From assembly GCF_030731085.1 (NCBI RefSeq), contig NZ_JASNFN010000020.1, forward strand, positions 20,277-84,276: a stretch of 64,000 bases of DNA, given 5' to 3'. The position numbers and the translations under genes were made by a program. This document shows positions 33,675-41,816 of this stretch, one piece after another. The notes under the pieces are model-generated. The model saw nothing but the letters and a program-made list of their open reading frames with translations, was not told where the DNA came from and did no database searches. This DNA is from Blastococcus carthaginiensis (lineage in GTDB: Bacteria; Actinomycetota; Actinomycetes; Mycobacteriales; Geodermatophilaceae). Within the stretch, counting starts at the first letter, position 1. Every line of letters starts with the position of its first letter.

Positions 33675-36550
33675 CGTGCGATCACCTCCTCGGCGGCGGG
33701 GTCGCGGTCCTCGCCCTCCTCCTCCTGGCGGTCCAGCTCGGCGCCCAGGCTGCGCAGCACGTCGAGGACCAGCCCCACCACGACGAGGTAGACCCCCATG
33801 TCGAAGAAGAGCGCCGTCACCAGGGTCACGTGGCCGAGCACCGGCAGGGTGGCCTCGAAGAACGCCGTCTCGAGCACCTGCGCGCCCAGCGCCAGCCCCA
33901 CCACCCCGGTGCCGCCGGAGAGCAGCAGACCGAGCCCCAGCAGGACGCCGGGATCGACCGGCGCGGCCTCGCCCAGCTCGTACCGCCCGCCGGCCAGGTA
34001 GCGGAGCACCAGCGCGAGCCCGGCCACCAGCCCGCCGGCGAACCCGCCGCCGGGCGCGTTGTGCCCGGCGAACAGCAGGTACACCGAGAGCACGAGGACG
34101 GCGTGGAACAGCAGCCGGGTGACCACCTCGAAGATCAGCGAGCGCCGGCGCGGGGAGAGCGTCGAGGTGGCGGCCAGCCACTGCGCCCGCGGTGCCCGGC
34201 GGCCGTGCGGCACCCGCTGCTCGTCCTCGGCGGTGGCCCGCGCGAGCGCCCCGGCCCGGCCGCGCAGGAAGACCAGGCTGGCCACCCCGGTCGCGGCGAC
34301 GACGAGGACGGAGATCTCGCCGAAGGTGTCCCACGCGCGGATGTCCACCAGCGTGACGTTCACGATGTTGTCGCCGTGGGCCTCCCGGGCCAGCTCCGGG
34401 TACTCCACCGACACCGGTGGCGCCTCCCGGGCGGCGAGGGCCACCGCGCTGGCCACGCCCATGAAAACCCCGACCGCCGTCGCCACCACGCCGCGGCTCC
34501 AGCGGGTGCGGGCGCGGGAGCTCCCGCCGACCTCGAGCGGCAGCTTGCGCAGCACCAGGACGAAGGCGACGAGGGTGACCGACTCGATGAGCACCTGGGT
34601 CAGGGCGAGGTCGGGCGCCCCGTGCACGACGAAGAGGACGGCCAGGCCGTACCCGGTGAGCCCGACGACGACGGCGGCGGCCAGGCGCTGGTGGATGCGC
34701 ACGGCGAGCACCGCGGCCACCAGCACCAGAGCCCCGGTGATCGCCTGGAGCGGGTTGTCCCAGGCCCGCCACTCCGCGGGCCAGACACCCCGGACGAGGA
34801 GGAGACCCCCGGGCAGGGCGAGCACCGTGACCAGGATGACGCCGAGGTAGACCGGCAGCGAGCCGCGCTGGGTGGACCCGGTTACCACGACGGCCAGCCG
34901 GTCGAGCCCCTGGAGGACGTTCCAGTACCCGGTGTCCGCGGAGACCGGGACGCCCACCCGGCGCTGCAGCCGCCAGACCGGGCGGCGGGCCAGGAACAGC
35001 GCCGCACCGGTGAGCAGGGTGACCGCGGAGAGGGCGAGGGCCGGGGTGAGGCCGTGCCACAGCGCCAGGTGCTCCTCCTCGGGCAGCAGCTGCGGCAGTG
35101 GCTCGGTGGCAGCGGCGACGAGCGGGTCGAGGGCGGACGCCGCCAGCCCGCCGGCGAGGCCGGCCAGCGCCAGCACCACGGGCGCGGTGAGGAACAGCGG
35201 CCCCGGCGGGTGCTCGAGCTCCTCGGGCGCGGTCGCCGGCAGGTCGGGCTTGCGGGCGAACGCGCCCCAGAGGAAGCGGGCGGTGTAGGCGACGGTCAGC
35301 ACCGAGCCGACGACGAGCCCGACCAGCACGACGGTGGCGGCGGTCCGGTCGGGCAGGGCGCCGTCCCACAGCGCGGTGAAGGCCGCCTCCTTGCCGACGA
35401 AGCCGATCAGCGGTGGCAGGCCGGCCATGGACGCCGAGGCGAGGACCGCGGCGGTGGCGAGCACCGGGAGCCGGCGCCCCATCCCGGAGAGCTCCCGCAT
35501 GTCCCGCGTCCCGGTGGCGTGGTCGAGCACCCCGACGGAGAGGAAGAGGGTGGACTTGAAGAGCCCGTGGGCCAGCACCATGGCCAGCCCGGCCTTCCCC
35601 AGCGCCGCGCTGCCGCCGCCCACCAGGGTGAGCAGGAAGCCCAGCTGGCTGACCGTCCCGAACGCGAGCAGCAGCTTCAGGTCGAACTGGCGCAGTGCCC
35701 GGTAGCCGCCGACCAGCATCGTGGTGACGCCGACGCCGAGGACGACGAACCGCCAGCCCGGGACGTCGGCGTACCCGGGCGCCAGCCGGGCGACCAGGTA
35801 GATGCCGGCCTTCACCATGGCCGCGGCGTGCAGGTAGGCGCTGACCGGCGTCGGCGCCTGCATGGCCGCGGGCAGCCAGAAGTGGAAGGGCACCATGGCC
35901 GACTTGGTGAGCGCGCCGAGCAGCACCAGCAGCACGCCGCCGACGACGAGGCCGCCGTCGCCCGGCGCGGCGACGATCTCCGACAGCAGCGTGCTGCCGG
36001 CCGCCTGCGACAGCAGGATCAACCCGGCCAGCATCGCCAGGCCGCCCGCCGTGGTGAGGATCAGCGCCTGGCCCGCGGCCCGCCGGCCGGCCACCTTGGC
36101 GCCGGAGTCGCCGATCAGCAGGTAGGAGAAGACGGTGGTCAGCTCCCAGAACACGTAGAGCAGGAAGACGTCGTCGGCCAGGACCAGGCCGAGCATCGCC
36201 CCGGCGAACGCCGTGAGCTGGCCGGCGAGCCGTCCGGACCCTTCGTCCTCGGGCTCCACGTAGCGGGCGCAGTAGACGAGCACCAGCGCCCCGACGCCGG
36301 TGACCAGGCCGGCGAAGATCAGTGCCAGCGCGTCCAGCCGCAGGGCCACCGACAGGTCGAGCGCGGGGACCCACGGGACGGTCTCGGTGATCTCCCCGCC
36401 GTCGAGCACCGTGGGCAGCCGGGTCAGCGCCCACGCCAGGCCGGCGGCCGGGACGAGCGCGAGGGCCAGGAAGGCCTGCCGGCCCCACCACCGCACGAGC
36501 ACCGGCGCGGCGAGCGCCGCGACGACGTGCGCGAGCAGCAGCAGGATCAC
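33671..36550 (-). CDS. mrpA: Mrp Na+/H+ antiporter subunit A fused with subunit B
   Basis: A 959-residue protein. Residues about 1-500 are the NuoL-like antiporter module, with the key Glu in VFWELTTVFSYLLIG and the key Lys in ALTKSAMVPFHFWLP. The C-terminal region adds MrpA-specific helices. The last 150 residues are the MrpB domain (EVVTRLLFHAVLVLSVYLLF and AGHNAPGGGFAGGLV), so A and B are one polypeptide and no separate mrpB exists. GTG start with GGAG five bases before. First gene of the six-gene operon; every junction overlaps, implying tightly balanced translation. Confidence 0.94.
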   Translation of the reverse strand: MILLLLAHVVAALAAPVLVRWWGRQAFLALALVPAAGLAWALTRLPTVLDGGEITETVPWVPALDLSVALRLDALALIFAGLVTGVGALVLVYCARYVEPEDEGSGRLAGQLTAFAGAMLGLVLADDVFLLYVFWELTTVFSYLLIGDSGAKVAGRRAAGQALILTTAGGLAMLAGLILLSQAAGSTLLSEIVAAPGDGGLVVGGVLLVLLGALTKSAMVPFHFWLPAAMQAPTPVSAYLHAAAMVKAGIYLVARLAPGYADVPGWRFVVLGVGVTTMLVGGYRALRQFDLKLLLAFGTVSQLGFLLTLVGGGSAALGKAGLAMVLAHGLFKSTLFLSVGVLDHATGTRDMRELSGMGRRLPVLATAAVLASASMAGLPPLIGFVGKEAAFTALWDGALPDRTAATVVLVGLVVGSVLTVAYTARFLWGAFARKPDLPATAPEELEHPPGPLFLTAPVVLALAGLAGGLAASALDPLVAAATEPLPQLLPEEEHLALWHGLTPALALSAVTLLTGAALFLARRPVWRLQRRVGVPVSADTGYWNVLQGLDRLAVVVTGSTQRGSLPVYLGVILVTVLALPGGLLLVRGVWPAEWRAWDNPLQAITGALVLVAAVLAVRIHQRLAAAVVVGLTGYGLAVLFVVHGAPDLALTQVLIESVTLVAFVLVLRKLPLEVGGSSRARTRWSRGVVATAVGVFMGVASAVALAAREAPPVSVEYPELAREAHGDNIVNVTLVDIRAWDTFGEISVLVVAATGVASLVFLRGRAGALARATAEDEQRVPHGRRAPRAQWLAATSTLSPRRRSLIFEVVTRLLFHAVLVLSVYLLFAGHNAPGGGFAGGLVAGLALVLRYLAGGRYELGEAAPVDPGVLLGLGLLLSGGTGVVGLALGAQVLETAFFEATLPVLGHVTLVTALFFDMGVYLVVVGLVLDVLRSLGAELDRQEEEGEDRDPAAEEVIAR

Positions 36551-36628
36551 GGATCTCCAGGTGGCACGGCGGTCTCGGGACGCGCGCGCGCCCGATCGGG
36601 CAGTACCGCCGTCCCACCGCGGCGAAAC

Positions 36629-36718
36629 TCAGCGCCCCGGCGTCACCAGCCCGCTCTCGTGGGCGGACGCGACGACCTGCACCCGGTCGCCCCGGCCACG
36701 ATCAGGGTCCCTGATCAT
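36629..36718 (-). CDS. Possible 29-residue small protein upstream of mrpA
   Basis: An ATG frame beginning MIRDPDRGRGDRVQVV and ending with a TGA 79 bases before mrpA. The start codon overlaps the edge of a palindrome. There is no good Shine-Dalgarno sequence and no family I recognise. It could be a leader peptide for the Mrp operon or a chance frame; low confidence. Confidence 0.2.
   Translation of the reverse strand: MIRDPDRGRGDRVQVVASAHESGLVTPGR
36700..36716. promoter_or_regulatory. 17-bp perfect palindrome GATCAGGG-T-CCCTGATC
   Basis: Two 8-base arms around one base, about 150 bases upstream of mrpA. The size fits a dimeric repressor or activator site. No regulator gene is adjacent, so what binds is unknown. 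Confidence 0.4.
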
Positions 36719-36721
36719 GGA

Positions 36722-36757
36722 GCGTCCTCCCTCACGGTGTGCGGTGAGGGAGGACGC
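36722..36757. terminator. Hairpin downstream of the ABC-F gene
   Basis: GCGTCCTCCCTCAC (36722-36735) pairs perfectly with 36744-36757 around an 8-base loop. It lies about 115 bases after the ABC-F stop on that gene's strand. There is no T tract, so termination is plausible but not certain. Confidence 0.55.
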
Positions 36758-36870
36758 GCCGCGGTGCGGGAGGACGGCGTCCGGCGGCGACGGCGGTGGG
36801 AGCGGGCGGCCGGCGACGGCGGTCCCGCGCGAAGACGACGATGGCGGTCACGGCGGCCGGACGGCGACCG

Positions 36871-38691
36871 TCAGCCCTCCGCGGTCTCCGCAGCGGCCAG
36901 CCACTCCTCCTCGACCTGCTCCTTCTCCGCCTGCAGCTCCTTGAGCCGGGCGTCGAGCTCGGCGGCCTTCGCGTAGTCGGTGGCCGCCGCGGCCAGCTGC
37001 TCGTGCAGCTTCTTCTCGTCGGCGTCCAGCTTGAGCATCCGCCGCTCCAGCTTGGCCGCCTCCTTCTTGGCCGCCCGCGCCTCCGCCGCCGACACCGCGG
37101 GGGCCGCGGTGGAGGGCGCACCGACCGGCCGCGGGCCGTCGCTCCCGGCCGCCGTGGTCAGCGGGGCACCGCCGGCGGCGCGGCGGCGCAGGTACTCCTC
37201 CACCCCGCCAGGGAGCTCGGCCAGCGTCCCGTCGCCGAGCAGCGCGACCACCTTGTCGCACACCCGGTCGACGAAGTAGCGGTCGTGGCTCACCACCAGC
37301 ACGGTGCCGGGGAAGCTGTCGAGCAGGTCCTCCAGCGCGGTGAGGGTGTCGATGTCCAGGTCGTTGGTCGGCTCGTCGAGGACCAGCACGTTCGGCTCGG
37401 CCATGAGCAGCCGCAGCAGCTGGAGCCGCCGCCGCTCGCCGCCGGAGAGGTCGCCGACCGGCGTCCACTGCCGGTTCGCGGCGAAGCCGAACCGCTCGGC
37501 CAGCGACGAGGCGGAGATCTCCTGGTTGCCGATGCGGGCGACGCGGGCGACCTCCTGCACCGCCTCAACCACGCGCAGCGTCCGGGGCAGCTCGGTGACG
37601 TGCTGCGACAGGTAGGCCGGCGCCACGGTCTGCCCGACGACGACGGTCCCCGAGTCGGGTTGCGTCTCCCCCACCAGCAGCTTGAGCAGCGACGTCTTGC
37701 CCGCGCCGTTGACCCCGACGATGCCGATCCGGTCGCCGGGGCCCACGTGCCAGGTCAGGTCCCGGAACAGGGGCCGCGGGCCCTCCTCGGTGGGGACGGC
37801 GTAGTCGACGTCCTCGACGTCGTAGACGGTCTTGCCCAGACGCCGGGCGGCGAAGCCCTTCAGCGCCATCGAGTCCCGCGCCGGCGGCTCGTCGGCGATC
37901 AGCGCCTGGGCGGCCTCGATGCGGAACTTCGGCTTGCTGGTGCGGGCGGGCGGGCCGCGCCGCAGCCAGGCCAGCTCCTTGCGCACCAGGTTCAGCCGGC
38001 GCTCCTCGGTGACCGAGGCGATCCGCGCGCGCTCGGCCCGGGCCAGCGTGTAGGCCGAGTAGCCGCCCTCGTAGGAGTGGACGTTCCCGTCGGCGACCTC
38101 CCACGTGGTCGTGCAGACCTCGTCGAGGAACCAGCGATCGTGGGTGACGACGACCATGCCGCCGCTGCGCTGCTTCACGTACTCGGCGAGCCAGGCCACG
38201 CCCTCGACGTCGAGGTGGTTCGTGGGCTCGTCGAGCACGAGCAGGTCCAGCGGCCGGATGAGCTGGGCGGCCAGCGCCACGCGCCGCCGCTCGCCACCGG
38301 ACATGGGGGCGACCGGGGCGTCGAGGCCCAGTCGGTCGAGCTCCAGGCCGGTGAGCACCGAGCGGACGGCGGGGTCGCCGGCCCACTCGTGCTCGGCGGC
38401 GAACATCGACGGCGGCAGCACGACGTCGCGCACCGTCGTCCCCGGTGGGAGGGTGCCGGACTGGTCGAGCACGCCCATCGCGAGGTCGCCGCGGCGGGTC
38501 ACGCGGCCGGAGTCCGGGTCGTCGGCACCGGTGATCAGCGACAGCAGCGTGCTCTTGCCGCCGCCGTTGCGGCCGACGATGCCGATCCGCTCGCCGGCGG
38601 CGACGCCGAGCGAGACGTCGTCGAGGATCACGGTGGTGCCGTGCGCCTTGTGCACCCGCTCGAGGTTGACCAGGTTGAGGGGCGCGCTCAT
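36871..38691 (-). CDS. ABC-F family ATPase (Uup/Etta-like)
   Basis: A 606-residue soluble protein with two ABC domains and no membrane part. Domain 1: Walker A GRNGGGKSTL (about 40-49), signature MSGGERRRVALA, Walker B LLVLDEPTNHLD. Domain 2: GVNGAGKTSL, LSGGERRRLQLL, VLVLDEPTNDLD. The linker has the ABC-F interdomain helices (RLNLVRKELAWLRRGPPAR), and the C-terminus ends in a lysine/glutamate coiled coil (about 540-600) as in Uup. Such proteins act on the ribosome or in DNA-repair-linked processes; some give antibiotic resistance. The ATG lies 26 bases after the MFS gene on the same strand, so it may belong to the ArsR-MFS transcript. Confidence 0.92.
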   Translation of the reverse strand: MSAPLNLVNLERVHKAHGTTVILDDVSLGVAAGERIGIVGRNGGGKSTLLSLITGADDPDSGRVTRRGDLAMGVLDQSGTLPPGTTVRDVVLPPSMFAAEHEWAGDPAVRSVLTGLELDRLGLDAPVAPMSGGERRRVALAAQLIRPLDLLVLDEPTNHLDVEGVAWLAEYVKQRSGGMVVVTHDRWFLDEVCTTTWEVADGNVHSYEGGYSAYTLARAERARIASVTEERRLNLVRKELAWLRRGPPARTSKPKFRIEAAQALIADEPPARDSMALKGFAARRLGKTVYDVEDVDYAVPTEEGPRPLFRDLTWHVGPGDRIGIVGVNGAGKTSLLKLLVGETQPDSGTVVVGQTVAPAYLSQHVTELPRTLRVVEAVQEVARVARIGNQEISASSLAERFGFAANRQWTPVGDLSGGERRRLQLLRLLMAEPNVLVLDEPTNDLDIDTLTALEDLLDSFPGTVLVVSHDRYFVDRVCDKVVALLGDGTLAELPGGVEEYLRRRAAGGAPLTTAAGSDGPRPVGAPSTAAPAVSAAEARAAKKEAAKLERRMLKLDADEKKLHEQLAAAATDYAKAAELDARLKELQAEKEQVEEEWLAAAETAEG

Positions 38692-38717
38692 CGGCTGCTC
38701 GGATAAGTCATGGGCCC

Positions 38718-40010
38718 TCAGTATCCGACGGGCGCCTCCTCCGGGACCACGGCGGCCCCGGACGCGGTCGACCGCGGCAGCCGCAGGCAGGCCAGGACGC
38801 CGAGCGCGACGACGACCCCGACGGCCAGGAAGGCCCCCTCCAGCCCGGCCGCGGCGACCACCGGCGGGATCGCCAGGTTGCCGGCGATGCCGCCGAGCGC
38901 CAGGGCCAGGGACATCGCCGAGACGGCGGTGGCCCGGTGCGCGGCGGCCGCCCGCGTGTGCAGCACGGCGCTGAGCAGCGGCCAGGCCGAGCCGTGCGCG
39001 AGGTACTGCAGCACGAAGCCGGTGGCGGCCACGGCGAGCAGGTCGGGGCCGGCCAGCGTGGCCAGCGCCACGCCGCCGAGGAGGGAGAGCACCGCGCAGG
39101 CAGCCCGGGTGGACCCGCGCAGCAGGCGCCGCAGCGCGGGCGCGGCCACGGCACCGAGCGCGGCCGCGGCGAAGGAGCCGGCCAGGACGACGCCGTAGAC
39201 GGCCGCACCGTCGTCGCGGTCGCCCGCCAGCTCGCTGAACCGCACGGGGCCCAGCAGCTCGCACGCCACCAGCCCGGCCCCGCCGATGCCGGTGAGCAGC
39301 AGGACCACCCGCATCGGCCCGTCGGTGACCGACAGCCGCACGGCCGCGCCCACCGCCGCCGGCACCGCGCGCAGCCCGCTCCCCAACGCGGCACGGGCGC
39401 TGCCCTGCCGAGGGGGCCGGACCTCGGTCAGCAGCCGCAGCACGGCCACCACGTAGACGACGTCCAGCACCGCGGCGCCGAGGTAGGGCAGCGCCAGCCC
39501 CGCCGCCCCCGAGCTCCCGGCCAGCGCCGGGAGGAACCCGCCGGCCACCGCGCCGACCGCGAGGCTCGCCCCGTCGGCGGCCGAGTGCTTCGCCAGGCCG
39601 GGGGCGACGTCGGCGCCGGGCTCCAGCCGGTGCACGGTGTCCACGTACCAGGCCTCGACCGGGCCGGAGTCCAGCACACGCCCGAGCCCGAGCGCCAGGA
39701 TGCCGACCAGGAACCCGGCGAAGGACGTCGCCGTCGCGAACAGCAGGCAGGAGACGAGGTGCAGCACCGCCCCGGCGATCACGACCGGGCGGCGGCCGAG
39801 GACGTCGGCCAGCCCGCCGGTGGGCAGCTCCAGCGCCACGACGACGGCGCCGTGCACGGTGAACAGGACGCCGATCTCGCCCAGTGTGAGGCCGCGCGCC
39901 TGCGCGAGCAGGACCGTGATCGGCGTGGTGAGCCCCACCGGCAGCCAGCGCAGCGCCGTCAGGCCGACCAGCCGCCGGGTGGCGGAGCGGATCGTCCCGG
40001 GCGGAGTCAC
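38718..40010 (-). CDS. MFS transporter
   Basis: A 430-residue major facilitator protein with about twelve hydrophobic segments. The loop 2-3 motif is GGLADVLGRRPVVIAG (about 64-79), close to the MFS signature GxxxDRxGRR. The N-terminal half contains YVDTVHRLEPGADVA as a cytoplasmic loop. A drug or metabolite exporter is most likely. The GTG overlaps the stop of the ArsR-type regulator (GTGA), so it is probably controlled by that regulator. Confidence 0.86.
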   Translation of the reverse strand: MTPPGTIRSATRRLVGLTALRWLPVGLTTPITVLLAQARGLTLGEIGVLFTVHGAVVVALELPTGGLADVLGRRPVVIAGAVLHLVSCLLFATATSFAGFLVGILALGLGRVLDSGPVEAWYVDTVHRLEPGADVAPGLAKHSAADGASLAVGAVAGGFLPALAGSSGAAGLALPYLGAAVLDVVYVVAVLRLLTEVRPPRQGSARAALGSGLRAVPAAVGAAVRLSVTDGPMRVVLLLTGIGGAGLVACELLGPVRFSELAGDRDDGAAVYGVVLAGSFAAAALGAVAAPALRRLLRGSTRAACAVLSLLGGVALATLAGPDLLAVAATGFVLQYLAHGSAWPLLSAVLHTRAAAAHRATAVSAMSLALALGGIAGNLAIPPVVAAAGLEGAFLAVGVVVALGVLACLRLPRSTASGAAVVPEEAPVGY

Positions 40011-40603
40011 AGCGGGTCCCGCACCGGGACGATGTCGACGAGCGCGAACACCAGCTCGGTCCCCTCGGCCGGCGTGGCCGCCGGGTGCTCGTCCATCCAG
40101 CGCTCCAGCACGGCACCGAGCTCGTCGGCCAGCGCCCGTGCCTGGTCGGGGCGGACGCGGACGACGTAGTCGCTCATCGATGCCGCGGCCTTCCACTCCG
40201 GGCCCAGGTCGGCCTCCTGCGCCTGCCAGGCGTCGAGCACCCGGGCGTGCACGTCGAGCTGCAGGCGGGTCATCTCGTCCTGGACCTCCGTGCCGCCCTC
40301 CTGGGCCTGGAGGTCGGAACGCTGCCAGCTGGTCATCCGGTGCCGGGCCCGCCACCAGCGCTCGCGACCGCTCCCCTGGCCCTCCACCTCCTCGACGAAG
40401 CCGTGGGCCGCGAGCTGGCGCAGGTGGTAGCTCGTCGACCCGCTGCTCTCCCCCACCGCGCGGGCCAGCCCGCTGGCCGTCGCCGGGCCGTGCAGGCGCA
40501 GAAGGCCGAGCAGGCGGTTGCGCAGCGGGTGCGACAGCGCGCGCAGGGCGCGGACGTCGGTCACCTGGACGGCCGGCTCCGGAGGTTCGGGTAGACGGGT
40601 CAC
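40007..40603 (-). CDS. ArsR-type winged-helix regulator
   Basis: A 198-residue protein. The N-terminal winged helix has RALSHPLRNRLLGLLRLHGPAT (about 21-42 in parts) and SGSTSYHLRQLAAHGFVEEVEG, typical of the ArsR/HTH_20 group. No metal-binding Cys motif is present, so the signal is probably not a metal. The C-terminal half is helical with several Trp residues and may bind a small molecule. GTG start; a double palindrome begins 17 bases upstream. First gene of the operon with the MFS transporter (overlap) and probably the ABC-F gene. Confidence 0.88.
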   Translation of the reverse strand: MTRLPEPPEPAVQVTDVRALRALSHPLRNRLLGLLRLHGPATASGLARAVGESSGSTSYHLRQLAAHGFVEEVEGQGSGRERWWRARHRMTSWQRSDLQAQEGGTEVQDEMTRLQLDVHARVLDAWQAQEADLGPEWKAAASMSDYVVRVRPDQARALADELGAVLERWMDEHPAATPAEGTELVFALVDIVPVRDPL

Positions 40604-40620
40604 AGCCGGAGGCTAGGAGC

Positions 40621-40650
40621 GCAAAGAGTTGTTTGCAAAGACTTCTTTGC
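40621..40650. promoter_or_regulatory. Two overlapping 16-bp palindromes, probable operator of the ArsR-type regulator
   Basis: GCAAAGAGTTGTTTGC (40621-40636) and GCAAAGACTTCTTTGC (40635-40650) share two bases and repeat with a 14-base period. The element lies directly in front of the ArsR-type gene and is AT-rich compared with its surroundings. Two dimers could bind side by side, giving autorepression. The pirin promoter on the other strand is about 110 bases away. Confidence 0.65.
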
Positions 40651-40765
40651 ATCTTGCCGCCACGACCACCCGCGACCGCCGACCGGCGCCGCCGGACCAC
40701 CGGGGTGGATGCCTCCGGGGCGCAGGGGAAGACGCCGGGCGCTCCCGGGGTTAGGCTCACCGCTA

Positions 40766-40779
40766 GTTGAGCTCTCAAC
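40766..40779. promoter_or_regulatory. Palindrome GTTGAG-CT-CTCAAC upstream of the first pirin gene
   Basis: A perfect 6+2+6 inverted repeat just before the ribosome binding site of the pirin gene, and downstream of a TAGGCT (40752-40757) that could be the -10 box. The position suits a repressor, for example of the MarR type. The binding factor is unknown. Confidence 0.45.
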
Positions 40780-40792
40780 CAAGGAGGCCGGC

Positions 40793-41806
40793 ATGCCTGC
40801 CGTGACCGTCGAGGACACCACCACCCTGCCGCGGGTCCCGCTGCCCGCCCCCCGCACGGTGCGTCGCCGCACCCGGTCGGTGACGACGGCGCCGTCCGGC
40901 TTCGAGGGCGAGGGCTTCCCGGTGCGCCGCGCTTTCGCCGGCGTCGACCTGCGCGCGCTCGACCCGTTCATCCACATGGACCAGATGGGCGAGGTCGAGT
41001 ACGCCCCCGGCGAGCCCAAGGGCACCAGCTGGCACCCGCACCGCGGCTTCGAGACCGTCACCTACCTCATCGACGGCACCTTCGAGCACGCCGACTCCCA
41101 CGGCGGTGGCGGCACGATCAGCAACGGCGACACCCAGTGGATGACCGCCGGCGGCGGCGTCCTGCACATCGAGCGGCCGCCGGAGCAGCTCGTGATGAGC
41201 GGCGGCCTGTTCCACGGGCTCCAGCTCTGGGTCAACCTGCCCAAGGCGCAGAAGTGGGTCGAGCCGCGCTACCAGGACCTGCGCGCCCAGGAGTCGGTGC
41301 TGCTGGCCAGCCCGGACGCCGGCGCGCTGCTGCGGGTGATCGCCGGCGACGTCGGCGGGCACACCGGCCCGGGGTCGACGTACACCCCGATGGCGATGGT
41401 GCACGCGACCGTGGCCCCCGGCGCGACGCTGGACCTGCCCTGGCGGCCGGACTTCAACGCGCTCGTCTACGTGCTCTCCGGCGCCGGCTCGGTCGGCATC
41501 GACGGCGCCCCGGTGCGCACCGGCCAGCTCGCGGTGCTCGGCCCCGGCGACACGGTGACCGTGCGCGGGGCGGTGCGCCAGGAGTCACGCACGCCGGCGC
41601 TCGACGTCGTCATCCTGGGCGGCGCCCCCATCCGCGAGCCGATCGCCATGTACGGCCCATTCGTGATGAACACCCGGCAGGAGGTCGCGGACGCCTTCAC
41701 CGACTTCCAGGCCGGCCGGCTCGGGTCGATCCCGGCACAGCGCGTCGAGGGACCGGTTCCCCACGCCGGCGTCCGGGGTGAGACTGCTGGGGACGACGAG
41801 CAGTAG
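40793..41806 (+). CDS. Pirin family protein 1
   Basis: A 337-residue bicupin. The N-terminal cupin has the pirin metal-binding pattern HPHRGFETVTYLIDG (about 83-97), with further ligands in FEHADSHGG and the family sequence TAGGGVLHIE. The C-terminal cupin has LPWRPDFNALVYVLSG. Bacterial pirins are iron-binding; some have quercetinase activity and others modulate metabolic enzymes. The ATG follows AAGGAGGCCGGC. A second pirin starts ten bases after its stop, so they form an operon. A palindrome precedes the ribosome binding site. Confidence 0.92.
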   Translation: MPAVTVEDTTTLPRVPLPAPRTVRRRTRSVTTAPSGFEGEGFPVRRAFAGVDLRALDPFIHMDQMGEVEYAPGEPKGTSWHPHRGFETVTYLIDGTFEHADSHGGGGTISNGDTQWMTAGGGVLHIERPPEQLVMSGGLFHGLQLWVNLPKAQKWVEPRYQDLRAQESVLLASPDAGALLRVIAGDVGGHTGPGSTYTPMAMVHATVAPGATLDLPWRPDFNALVYVLSGAGSVGIDGAPVRTGQLAVLGPGDTVTVRGAVRQESRTPALDVVILGGAPIREPIAMYGPFVMNTRQEVADAFTDFQAGRLGSIPAQRVEGPVPHAGVRGETAGDDEQ

Positions 41807-41816
41807 GAGCCGCGCC

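Larger units (their letters stand above)
36551..36870. other. 320-bp region between mrpA and the ABC-F gene
   Basis: It should contain the mrpA promoter (minus strand) and the ABC-F 3' end. It holds a perfect 17-bp palindrome, a strong hairpin, and a possible 29-codon open frame, all listed separately. I could not identify a confident -35/-10 pair for mrpA. Confidence 0.6.

Noticed and set aside
33830..36976. Very long open frame (over 1,000 codons) antisense to mrpA
   Set aside because: Its translation is His/Asp/Gln/Gly-rich without motifs, an artefact of GC-rich third positions opposite a real membrane-protein gene.
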